A stretch of DNA of 60,902 nt from Sphingobacteriales bacterium (GTDB lineage: Bacteria; Bacteroidota; Bacteroidia; Chitinophagales; JADJOU01): positions 1 through 60,902 of the forward strand of contig JAJTHM010000007.1 of assembly GCA_021297855.1 (NCBI GenBank), read 5' to 3'. The notes below the pieces were generated by a model that was not told the origin of the DNA, made no database searches, and was given only the letters and a program-made list of their open reading frames with translations. A program made the translations under genes and the position numbers. Position 1 is the stretch's first letter. Each line of letters starts with the position of its first letter. Positions 44,550-53,500 of the stretch are shown piece after piece.

Positions 44550-45308
44550 TTATAGCTTTTTTTTATTAAATTTTTTATCAACTAAGCAATTAATTGCAAA
44601 TATACCTAATCCAAATATCGCTATACTAATTATTATAAAATCTAAATAATTTTCTTTATTAGTAAAGTTATAAATTATATTTGAAGGATATGATATTGGA
44701 TAATAGATTGAAACATTTTTTAGAGCAATAAATAAATTTACCATTGTCATAAAAACAAAAAGAACTAAAGGATAAATTATACTTTGAACCCAAATTGTAA
44801 CTAAAGAGTAAATAATAATTATTCCCAAAGAACCTAAAAATATAAGTAAGACCATTATAAATAGGTTTGGATTAGTGAAATTTATTAAAACCTTGAATTC
44901 TGGTCTTGTTACTTTCAATAGAAGCATCACAAATATTCCATAGAAAATCAATACTACGTTTGAAAGCAAATTATATATTAGTAAAAGTGTAAATTTATTA
45001 TTCAAAATTGTTGTTCTCCTAATTCCCATTGAAAACATATTTTTCCAATTATTTGTATAATTCTCAACACCAAATACTGAATAAACTAATAAAATACAAT
45101 TTATTGGTAAAAACATTAATGACCAAGTATCTACTAAGTCAATAAAAAATGGAAGCCAAACATCATTAGGGAAATTTTTAGCGTCACGAATAAAATAACT
45201 AGAGGAAATGAGAAGTACTACTAATAATGGAAAGAGAAGTAAAACCTTGAGACTGACAAAAGATTTATTTTTTAGAATCTCAGCTTTTAAAATGTTTATT
45301 TGTATCAT
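44550..45308 (-). CDS. ABC-2-type permease of the lanthipeptide cluster (immunity-like)
   Basis: A 252-residue inner-membrane protein with about six helices (first near residues 22-42, FVSLKVLLLFPLLVVLLISS). The polar loop ENYTNNWKNMFSMGIRR resembles the EpiE/MutE type permeases that pump lantibiotics out of the producer membrane. It starts 2 bases after the ATPase stop, so translation is coupled. It has no catalytic residues. Very AT-rich like its neighbours. Producer self-protection is inferred from position and topology. Confidence 0.75.
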   Translation of the reverse strand: MIQINILKAEILKNKSFVSLKVLLLFPLLVVLLISSSYFIRDAKNFPNDVWLPFFIDLVDTWSLMFLPINCILLVYSVFGVENYTNNWKNMFSMGIRRTTILNNKFTLLLIYNLLSNVVLIFYGIFVMLLLKVTRPEFKVLINFTNPNLFIMVLLIFLGSLGIIIIYSLVTIWVQSIIYPLVLFVFMTMVNLFIALKNVSIYYPISYPSNIIYNFTNKENYLDFIIISIAIFGLGIFAINCLVDKKFNKKKL

Positions 45309-45310
45309 AT

Positions 45311-46213
45311 TTAGTCGTTTTTTGTAAATTTTAAGAATACACTTTCTAAATTGTTTGATTCAGTTGAAATATCCCTGATTTCAATATTATTGTCCACTAA
45401 TTGCTTTATTAGTTTATTTAGTATTTTGTTATCCACTAATTTATAGGATATAATACTATCATCAGTTGAAAACGGCTGAAGATTAAAAACTTTATTAATT
45501 ATATTAATAGTGTTTTGATTATTATTTGTTTTTAATTTTAATTCAACCTTTTGATTTAAAAACAAATCAGAAATTTTTCCATTATATTGAGATTGACCAT
45601 TATTTATAATAGCTAGTTCTGAAATTATTTTCTCAATTTCAGATAATAAATGACTTGATAAAAAGATAGAAATTCCAAAAGATTTATTTAAATTGAAAAT
45701 TAAATTTCTTATATCAATTATACCATGAGGGTCTAATCCATTTGTTGGTTCATCTAGTATCAATATTTTTGGTTCGTTTAAAAGTGCATTAGCGATTGCT
45801 AGCCTTTGTTTCATGCCAAGAGAAAGCTCATTTGTTTTCAATTTTCCGTCTAACCCAACTATCTCTAAGTATTTAGGTATATTTTTTATAGGTATATTGC
45901 AATATAACTGTTTAATTTTTAAATACTCAAATAAAGTTAGATTTGGATATAAAGTAGGCATCTCTACAAATGCACCAATTTGACTAAGAATTTCATTTTT
46001 GTTATAATACAAATCTTTATTAAAAATAAATACTTTTCCGGGAGGTACAGGATAAAGCCCAAGTATAATTTTTATTAAAGTTGTTTTTCCCGCTCCATTT
46101 GGTCCAATTAGTCCGAAAATAGAATCGGACGACATATTTAAGTTAAATGAATCAAATAATGTTTTGCTTTTATTGTACTGGTAGAAGAGGTCACGTATTT
46201 CTATTATATTCAT
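45311..46213 (-). CDS. ABC transporter ATPase of the lanthipeptide cluster
   Basis: A 300-residue ATP-binding subunit. Walker A GPNGAGKT, signature ELSLGMKQR and Walker B ILILDEPTNGLDP are all intact. The overall form, with an extra C-terminal domain of about 80 residues, matches BcrA/EpiF/MutF-type immunity ATPases. It energises the permease encoded next. It starts 7 bases after lanM on the same strand. Very AT-rich codon use sets it apart from core genes such as uvrB. Confidence 0.88.
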   Translation of the reverse strand: MNIIEIRDLFYQYNKSKTLFDSFNLNMSSDSIFGLIGPNGAGKTTLIKIILGLYPVPPGKVFIFNKDLYYNKNEILSQIGAFVEMPTLYPNLTLFEYLKIKQLYCNIPIKNIPKYLEIVGLDGKLKTNELSLGMKQRLAIANALLNEPKILILDEPTNGLDPHGIIDIRNLIFNLNKSFGISIFLSSHLLSEIEKIISELAIINNGQSQYNGKISDLFLNQKVELKLKTNNNQNTINIINKVFNLQPFSTDDSIISYKLVDNKILNKLIKQLVDNNIEIRDISTESNNLESVFLKFTKND

Positions 46214-46220
46214 TCGTTTT

Positions 46221-48974
46221 TTATTTAAATTCTAAAATTGATTCTGATTTGTTAAGTGATAAATTTATTAATGTATAACACAATCCTCCAATTCCAGTAA
46301 AAAGTTCAACTGGTAAAAAACTGTATTCATATCCTGGATTAAAATTTTTCTTTGAAACACTGAAATAGAAATTATTTTTTAAAATTTCAAAGTCACATTT
46401 TTGCAAAAAATTTAGCTGATATAGTTTTTGAGCAATAAGTATATTTCCACTATCCCCATGACATAAACAATCATTTTTATTAAAACAATTATTAATAAAA
46501 TAATTTATACCTCTAAGTACATCGATTGAATAATCTTCATCTTTAGTCAAATTATATATTAGAGCCCTAGAAAATATAATGCCGGGTGTTCCATTACACC
46601 AACCTTCATGATATGAATAACTTGAATCTAATGACCAAGAACCATTTGAATTGTCGAAAAAAGTATTTTCGTACTTAACTAATTTTTTAATCTCATGTAA
46701 CAATTCTGAATTATCAATTATATTCAGATTTATTAAATTTGAAAACGCATAAGCGATTCCAGCTGCACCATGTGCAAAGCCTATTTTTAAACTATTTGAA
46801 TTTATAGCAATATTGATTTCAAATTTAACTTTACTGTATATTTTATGAAGAATTTGATCTACAATGTCTAAATTTAAAGAATGAGATCTTATCTTAGTAA
46901 AACACATTATATCGCCACATAAACCATTAAGTAATCCAATATCATTTTGCAATTTAATTTCATCATAAACTAAAATCAAGTATTTTATTTTTTTAATAAA
47001 CCAATCAATCTTACCAATGTTGCTGTCTTTCATTTTATCCAACATAAAGAGATACTCTGTAATTCCACCATTAAAAATACCAGTTTCTGGTCTAAAAAAA
47101 TTAACAGTAACATTGTTTAGATAAATTCTTTCAAAGTAAGAGCTAAAAATCTTTTCTTTAATGCTTGCAAATTTAAGATCTTCTGATTTTGTATATTCCT
47201 GAAATAAATATAACAAACCGCCAAGTCCTGAATAAATAAAAGGACTAATTGGATAAATTTGCATCATTCTTTCTTTCTCGTCAAATGTTGAAAACCAACC
47301 AATACTATTTTGTTCAGATATTGAATTCTCAATTATTATATTGAAAATATCACTAATTTTTTGGTTTAAATCAAATTTACGGACTTTCTGTTTTGAATTA
47401 TCTTCTGAGTTTGTAACTAGGTTGTTTTTTGTAAGTAACTCTTTAATAATCTTAATTTGAAAATCTAGATCTTCCATACCAAGCGAATCAATTTTATCTT
47501 TTACAATAGCTATATTTTTTTTATTGAAAAAATTGTGATAAATTTTATTGTTTGAATGTAGATTTTTAGAGTTTAGATATGTGTAGAAATATGGAATGTC
47601 ATAATTAAGTAACTGAATGCACTCATCTGAAAATACAACTTTTAAAAGCTTATTGTATATTGGGTCGTTTCTAAATTGTTTTAACAATTTAACTCTATTT
47701 GTAGAATCCCATATATTAGTTGGATATGAAATATCACTTATAGCTTTACCATATTCTTCAGTATTCCTTAATAAAACTCTAATTTTAAGTTTTGATAAAT
47801 TAGAGAGAATGAATTTCTTAATATTTCCCTCATTATTTGAAAAATAATTATAAACTGTTTTAAATCCATAAATAATATGTTTTTCATATTCCTTAGGATA
47901 AATTTTTTTGCCATTAAATATAGGAAGATTTGAAGATTCAACTTTTTTACTAATTTCTTTTCTAACTGGCTTTGTCGTACCTTCTATAATAAATGATTTT
48001 TCGAAAACATCTTCTACGCCACTTAACCCACCTAGATTTACTTTAGAATCATCTCTTATTGTAAAAACGCCGAGTAATTGCGATTGCATAACTGAGATTT
48101 GCACTAATTTAGTTATTAGTTTATTTGATTCGTTTTTGAAAGGAAAAATATCATATACATTTATTGGATTTACTAATGTATCTAAATCAATCAAGACAGG
48201 GTCTTCGCCAGAGCAAATAATATTTTCATAGTGTATATCACACGAATTCATTATGTATAATAAAAATAAATGAATACCAATTTTTATATAGAAATTTTCA
48301 ACTTCTTCTGTTGTATTACATTCTTTATATTCGATTGACTCTACAAAATGAAAACATCCAAAAGATAAGATTTTTAATTTTTTAAAATTTTGTTTTAAAT
48401 CACTGTCTAATTTTGCTAACAATTTATTGTAAAATATTTCTTGTTCACCCGACCTTGGCTTATAATAAAGTGATTTTTCATTATTAAAGTTAATTTTTAA
48501 CACGCACTTATTTCCATTATGTAAATCTCCGTAGTTTGACTGAATTGTTTCAATTTTTACTTCTCTGTCATACTTAAAGTATTTACAAATTAGGTCTAAG
48601 CTACAATAAATATTATTGTATGTCAAAATTGTATTTTCGCCCCAGTTTTTTATTAATTTTATACAGTCAGAGTATAATAATTTGTGTTTATTGAAAAAAA
48701 TGAATTTCGTTTTTTTGTCTCTAATTATTGTGTGAATATATTTATTTGAAGGAATTTCTAGTTCGTTTAAATAGACTATCATACTCTTATGCAATATTTC
48801 AAACAAATTTTGAAATAACACTTCTAAAAATCCGTTTTTTAACACCCCCTCATCTACAGTTTGGTTTGTCTCAATAAGAATTGAAAGTACATAATTATAT
48901 TCTATAAAAACTTCATCACTAATAAAGTCAATATAATGTGCATTTTTGTTTTTTACTAAATCTGATATAAACAT
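46221..48974 (-). CDS. lanM: Class II lanthipeptide synthetase LanM
   Basis: A 917-residue bifunctional enzyme that dehydrates Ser/Thr and cyclises them with Cys. The N-terminal DUF4135 dehydratase has LYYKPRSGEQEIFYNKLL and the kinase-like SCDIHYENIICSGEDP followed by LIDLDTLVNP. The C-terminal LanC-like cyclase has H735 in GFAHGAAG and zinc ligands C793 (GWCNGTPG), C838 and H839 (CLCHGDSG). The length fits LanM. It acts in the cytosol on the precursor encoded just upstream. The AT content is markedly higher than in neighbouring core genes, suggesting transfer. Likely co-transcribed with the two ABC genes. Confidence 0.92.
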   Translation of the reverse strand: MFISDLVKNKNAHYIDFISDEVFIEYNYVLSILIETNQTVDEGVLKNGFLEVLFQNLFEILHKSMIVYLNELEIPSNKYIHTIIRDKKTKFIFFNKHKLLYSDCIKLIKNWGENTILTYNNIYCSLDLICKYFKYDREVKIETIQSNYGDLHNGNKCVLKINFNNEKSLYYKPRSGEQEIFYNKLLAKLDSDLKQNFKKLKILSFGCFHFVESIEYKECNTTEEVENFYIKIGIHLFLLYIMNSCDIHYENIICSGEDPVLIDLDTLVNPINVYDIFPFKNESNKLITKLVQISVMQSQLLGVFTIRDDSKVNLGGLSGVEDVFEKSFIIEGTTKPVRKEISKKVESSNLPIFNGKKIYPKEYEKHIIYGFKTVYNYFSNNEGNIKKFILSNLSKLKIRVLLRNTEEYGKAISDISYPTNIWDSTNRVKLLKQFRNDPIYNKLLKVVFSDECIQLLNYDIPYFYTYLNSKNLHSNNKIYHNFFNKKNIAIVKDKIDSLGMEDLDFQIKIIKELLTKNNLVTNSEDNSKQKVRKFDLNQKISDIFNIIIENSISEQNSIGWFSTFDEKERMMQIYPISPFIYSGLGGLLYLFQEYTKSEDLKFASIKEKIFSSYFERIYLNNVTVNFFRPETGIFNGGITEYLFMLDKMKDSNIGKIDWFIKKIKYLILVYDEIKLQNDIGLLNGLCGDIMCFTKIRSHSLNLDIVDQILHKIYSKVKFEINIAINSNSLKIGFAHGAAGIAYAFSNLINLNIIDNSELLHEIKKLVKYENTFFDNSNGSWSLDSSYSYHEGWCNGTPGIIFSRALIYNLTKDEDYSIDVLRGINYFINNCFNKNDCLCHGDSGNILIAQKLYQLNFLQKCDFEILKNNFYFSVSKKNFNPGYEYSFLPVELFTGIGGLCYTLINLSLNKSESILEFK

Positions 48975-48989
48975 AAAAATATAATAATT

Positions 48990-49032
48990 AAAAAATGCTA
49001 TAGGTTAGTTTAAAATCAACATAACCTATAGC
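48990..49032 (-). terminator. Hairpin between precursor and synthetase genes, likely attenuator
   Basis: Perfect 11-base arms GCTATAGGTTA (48997-49007) and TAACCTATAGC (49022-49032) with a 14-base loop, followed on the minus strand by ATTTTTT. It sits between the precursor stop and the lanM start, where partial termination would give more precursor than enzyme. Confidence 0.75.
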
Positions 49033-49070
49033 ACCGAACTCTGTTTTACAAATGAACAACTATATAGTAA

Positions 49071-49328
49071 TTAATTACTTATAGTTGCTTCTACTGCAGT
49101 TACATCATCCTGTGACACAATAGGACCGAATGGGTTGCATGATTTTGCTGTTTCACCATCAGCACTCACACCACAAATCCATCCACATCCTTTTCTGTCA
49201 GAACTAAACCATGAGCCTTTAACTTGGATTATTATCTCCTCATCATTTAATTCTCCTCCTTTAACTTGATTTAAATCAAAATTTGGGCTACCGATTAGAG
49301 CTTCTAAATTTTCAAATGATTTTTTCAT
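49071..49328 (-). CDS. lanA: Lanthipeptide precursor peptide
   Basis: An 85-residue peptide immediately upstream of lanM. The leader has a double-glycine-type site. One candidate is QVKGG with G24-G25; a second, better fitting the ELNDEE...VxG pattern, is QVKGS at G38-S39. The core that follows the second site starts WFSSDRKGCGW and has C48, C52 and C64, together with S42, S43, S55, T60, S63, S72, T77, T82 and S84 that could be dehydrated. Three Cys allow up to three thioether rings. No homologue is recognised, so the ring pattern is unknown. The start is ATG 49328. Confidence 0.8.
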   Translation of the reverse strand: MKKSFENLEALIGSPNFDLNQVKGGELNDEEIIIQVKGSWFSSDRKGCGWICGVSADGETAKSCNPFGPIVSQDDVTAVEATISN

Positions 49329-49411
49329 TTTTATAAATTTTATTTGTTTACAATTCCCTTTCGGGGGTATAGTTATTTCTCTATGACGAAAGAGGGTCGG
49401 TTTACATTCGG

Positions 49412-49609
49412 TAGTTTACTACCTCAGGCAGTATATGTCTAAAACCTGCTGCTTATTTCTATACCGACGTTTTAGCCGGCATGGCTTGCGCGCACGAGTA
49501 TAGCAGTTCTCGATAGTTTATACGACATACAGGTCGGTTTTTTTGGTTTTCTCCCCTTCTGCTTATTATACAGTTTGCAGTTTCGCTAGTTTATACCACA
49601 TAGAGGTGG
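49412..49609. repeat. Three hairpin-bearing repeats upstream of the precursor gene
   Basis: Units at 49412 (TAGTTTACTACC), 49514 (TAGTTTATACGACATACAGG) and 49587 (TAGTTTATACCACATAGAGG). In units 2 and 3 the stem pairs CGAC/GTCG and CCAC/GTGG differ by a compensating G-C to C-G swap, so pairing is conserved while bases change. They lie in the gene-free 49329-49765 gap. Unit 1 is the most diverged. Confidence 0.6.
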
Positions 49610-49712
49610 GTAAAAATAAGCCAAAAAATCTCAAGAAGCTTTCGCGAATACCCCCTATAGGTTTTTTAGCTTGTTTACTATAACAAAGATAGAGAGGGGA
49701 AATGACAAATGC

Positions 49713-49763
49713 AATTACTTTTGAGAAAAAATAATTACTTTTACAAATAAAATAATTACTAAA
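49713..49763 (+). promoter_or_regulatory. Three phased direct repeats, likely operator of the XRE gene
   Basis: AATTACTTTT at 49713 and 49733, and AATTACTAAA at 49754. Spacings of 20 and 21 bases are about two helical turns, so a protein could bind all three from one face. They end 2 bases before the XRE start, a usual place for an autoregulating site. Confidence 0.55.
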
Positions 49764-49765
49764 AT

Positions 49766-50131
49766 ATGGATTTAGTCTTAGAGAATATAGTCAAATATAG
49801 AAAAGAAAAGGGATATAGTCATGAAGTTATGGCTAATCTGCTAGAAATAGCTCAACCAACATATTATAAAATAGAAAGTGGGAAAACTGAATTGTCACTT
49901 AAAAGATTATATCAAATTGCTTCAGCCTTAGAGCTTGGCATCGAAAAGCTAATTGGCATCGAAGCCAAACAAATGGTACATCAAGTAAAAGATACAGGTG
50001 TAGGTATTCAAAACATAGAAAACCAATACAATCACATGAAGGAATCCTACGAAGAACATATTAAGAGCCTCAAGGAAGAGATAAACTATTTAAGGACTTT
50101 GGTGCGCGGAGCATCAGACACAGTTGATTGA
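49766..50131 (+). CDS. XRE-family HTH regulator with coiled-coil tail
   Basis: A 121-residue DNA-binding protein. The HTH_3 domain covers about residues 7-62, with helix-turn-helix in SHEVMANLLEIAQPTYYKIESGKT and ELSLKRLYQIASALE following. The C-terminal ~45 residues (MKESYEEHIKSLKEEINYLRTL) are a coiled coil for dimerisation. It is divergent from the lanthipeptide operon and may regulate it or itself through the phased repeats just upstream. Target is inferred, not shown. Confidence 0.85.
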   Translation: MDLVLENIVKYRKEKGYSHEVMANLLEIAQPTYYKIESGKTELSLKRLYQIASALELGIEKLIGIEAKQMVHQVKDTGVGIQNIENQYNHMKESYEEHIKSLKEEINYLRTLVRGASDTVD

Positions 50132-50159
50132 AAACCCTATGTTGAGTATAGAACAACCC

Positions 50160-50460
50160 ACCTCAAAATAAAGCTGTCGCACCTTTTTCCTCAGTCAGCG
50201 GAGGTTTGACCTCGGCTGTCCTCCAAAATAGCTCGAAAAGCGGACAAAAATGCTCGGAGCGAGAAGTAAAAACCTGCGCTCGCCGAGGTTTTTTATGCGC
50301 CGACCGAGGTAAAAGCACCGATAAGGGAGGAAAAAGCTCGGTCATCTCTATTTTTTTCTCGGTCGGCTGAGGTTTGACCTCCGCCGACCGAGCTTTGACC
50401 TCCGACCGCCGAGCTCAAAGGTAGGGGGGGGGTACCTCAGAGGTGGGGGGTCGCTGTGTT
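50160..50460. repeat. GC-rich palindromic repeat region
   Basis: Gene-free stretch much richer in G+C than its surroundings. It holds the palindrome GAGGT-TTG-ACCTC twice (50201-50213 and 50370-50382), each inside a longer stem. The best runs 50358-50392 with arms CTCGGTCGGC and GCCGACCGAG, 10 plus 5 pairs. GACCGAG/CTCGGTC at 50302 and 50337 forms another. A G9 and a G6 run follow (50424-50432, 50445-50450). It sits downstream of both flanking convergent genes. The remaining 50461-50578 shows nothing. Confidence 0.6.
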
Positions 50461-50578
50461 AACTCTCACATTTACAGCATTTTGTGATAAAGCGCGAGTT
50501 ATCCGCAATCTGGAGATAAATTAAGATACGATACTATAAATACGGGACGGGTTTTGGCTTAAACTAAAGCAATATAAT

Positions 50579-53500
50579 TTACCTAATCAAGGTAATACTT
50601 CCCTTCTTTTCGCGTTTTTCACCGTTGAGATACTCCACCTGTGCGGAGAAGCTGTAAACTCCACTTGGCTGAGGTTCTCCCTTATAATTGCCATCCCAGC
50701 CTTGGGTGAGGTGACTGGCCTCATACACTTTCTCTCCCCAGCGATTGAAAACCAGTAAGGAGAATTTCTTTATGCCATTACCATATACATTAAGTTTATC
50801 ATTGAGTCCATCATTATTGCCAGGTGAGAAAGCACTCGGCACGAAGAAATCTAATGGGTCAAATACGGGTACATTAATTTTAGACCTAGCCTTACAATCT
50901 TTATGATAGGTCACCTCAACTTCGTACAGTGTAGTTGAATAGGGAGAAGCTTTAGGCTGTTTACAGTCCGTACAGCTTAGTCCTAAACTAGGAGTCCAGT
51001 TGACACTCCTAGAGGCAGGTATTAAGCCACTCATAGAAAAAGTATCAAAATATAAGCTAACTTCATTTCCCATGGTTAGAGTATCTGGCGCAGAAGCATC
51101 CCTCTTCGCAGTGATCAGAAGCTCTTCGGGCTCATTGATTATATTTTTACGACTCGCCACACAGTTATTACTATCTCTAACAGATACGTTATATTCCTTG
51201 CCTGAAAGGCCCGTAAACTTGCTCGTACTAAAATAATGTAATCCACCATCTATGCTATAGTCGTAGCTGCTTCCCAATTTAGGCGTTCCACCATTGGCAT
51301 TAATCACGATGACGCCATTGCTATATTTAGGACAAGATACGTGTTCCAAATTGACATCATCTAGGGTCAACTCCTTTGGTTCTCTTATTTCCTGTTCTAC
51401 ATAGGCCTTGCAGAGATTGGCATCTGTTATAGTCAGTCTGTATGGGTTAGGCTGCAACGCTGGTTTCAAATTTATTTGCTTTGTTTTATTTTCTAAACCA
51501 TGACTCCATGCATAACTCAGATTTGAGAATCCACCAGTTGTTTCAATGTCTATTTCTCCATCAGCAGCCTTATAACAGGTAATCTGTTTTACCCGCACAG
51601 CACGCGCTATAAATGGATTGGGCTGTGTAAGTGTAAATGGTTGAGCTTTAGGACAACCCTTCGCATCTATCAATCTAACTATATGCACGCCTGCGGGTAA
51701 ACCGACGGCGCTGTCTGTGTACTGTTCATTTGGTGGTGAATTCCAGACAATATTGCTATATGGAGCTTGACCACCAGTAACAGTAATCTTAATAGATCCA
51801 CTAGCCTCCCCATAACATTTTGGATGTTTTAAATTATTGCCAAATGAGGTAATAAGTATATCTGTTGGTTCGTATAGATTAGATGCTCCTGTAGCTTTAC
51901 AGCCCACAGCATCCGAAACGGTGTAGGTAAATGTGCCAGCAGCCAAGGTTCTAAAATTGAGTGATCTGTCTTGACTTCCATTGTCAGAACTAAAGTCGTA
52001 GACCAGAGGCAGCGGTGCTTTATTGGCTGGGTAAATGGAGTTTATTGTAATAGAACCGTTTGAGAGACCAAAACATTGCACGCTATCAACTGTCACCTTG
52101 GTTATTCTTAACTGATACATCGTATCCAAAATGATAAATGGACTTTCCGCTCTACAGCCTCTGGCGTCTGTGACGATAACCTTGTACTCCGCCAAACCTC
52201 GCAATAAGTTTGCTGTAGCGGCATTATACTTCAATTTGTCCATGGTATCTATGCTGCCATTTAGCTGATCTTTCATAACCCATACAAAGTTGTAATTAAC
52301 CGTAGGATTCCCCCCTGTAAAACGGGAAACATTCATGCTGCCATTATTTACTTCTATGCAGTTTGCGTCCCGTGGGACATCCAATCCAATACTAAATGGT
52401 TGTGGCTTATTTAAGCTGTGGGTAAAGCTGTGTGTACATCCTTCAAAATCCGTTACTCTCAAAGTATAGGTCCCAGAATCTAGATTATCAAAAATTACAT
52501 TGGTATCCTTTGTGAAGATTTCTTTAATCTGAGAAGTATTTTTTATCAACTCATAATGATAGTTCGCCGAACCGGTTGGTATATTTCCTCTTTCTCCTGT
52601 TTTGATCTTCACATTAAATTTGCCATCAAAGGTGTAGTCACAATTTGGATTATCCGCTTGTACCAAACTCAAAACGAGTGGTTGTGGCTCTGTGACAGTA
52701 AATAGATACGGATATGCGCAACGCTTACCGCTCGCTATATTATTGTAGTTTACAATTATATTTTTTATCCCTCCTGTCATGCCTCTCAACTCGTTCGATA
52801 ACGTATCTGAGTTCGTACCAGGCTTATTTATAAACCCAAGATTGGAAAGCAGGGCTGGATTGATGCTCGTTACTTGGATATTAGTAGGAAGCTTTGTGGT
52901 ATCTCCATTGCATCGTGTCTGCACTGGAAGTACCAATACAGAAATAGAATCCGGAGTAGGGACGCTATAATTCCAAGTCACTATACAGCCCAAGGCATTG
53001 CGAACTCGGACAGTTTTATTTACACCAGATACTTGAGTCGTATCGCATGAATCTCTTTTATACCCACTACCAAAATCATAATCAAACGGAGTGAATTTAT
53101 CAACTGCACTAACACAAACTTTTCCATCCGATGTTCCAAGGCAGCTAGGCATTTGACTTGATGTGATTCCTTGAATAGCATTATTTTGAGGAATATCTAT
53201 AGAAGATATGACCGTATCACAACCTTTATTCGATTGTATTCTGACAAGATAAAACCCTGATTTCAAATTTTGGAAAATAGCGGTATCTATTGGATAATGA
53301 TTGGATTTCGTGATAACTTCCAATGATGGATTAGTTAAACTATTTTGGTGAAGCGTATAGGTATAATTTGCTGTGGTAGCATAGTTCTGACTATCTATTG
53401 CACCTATGGTTATTTTACCAGTAGAAGAGTCATAACATTTTACTGAATCAAGCTTTAATGCATACTTCCAATTACAAATAATATCACGCACCATCACGCT

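Noticed and set aside
50163-50345. 60-residue ORF in the GC-rich region, minus strand
   Set aside because: Its sequence follows the palindromic repeats, has no domain or start signal and lies in a structured noncoding block.
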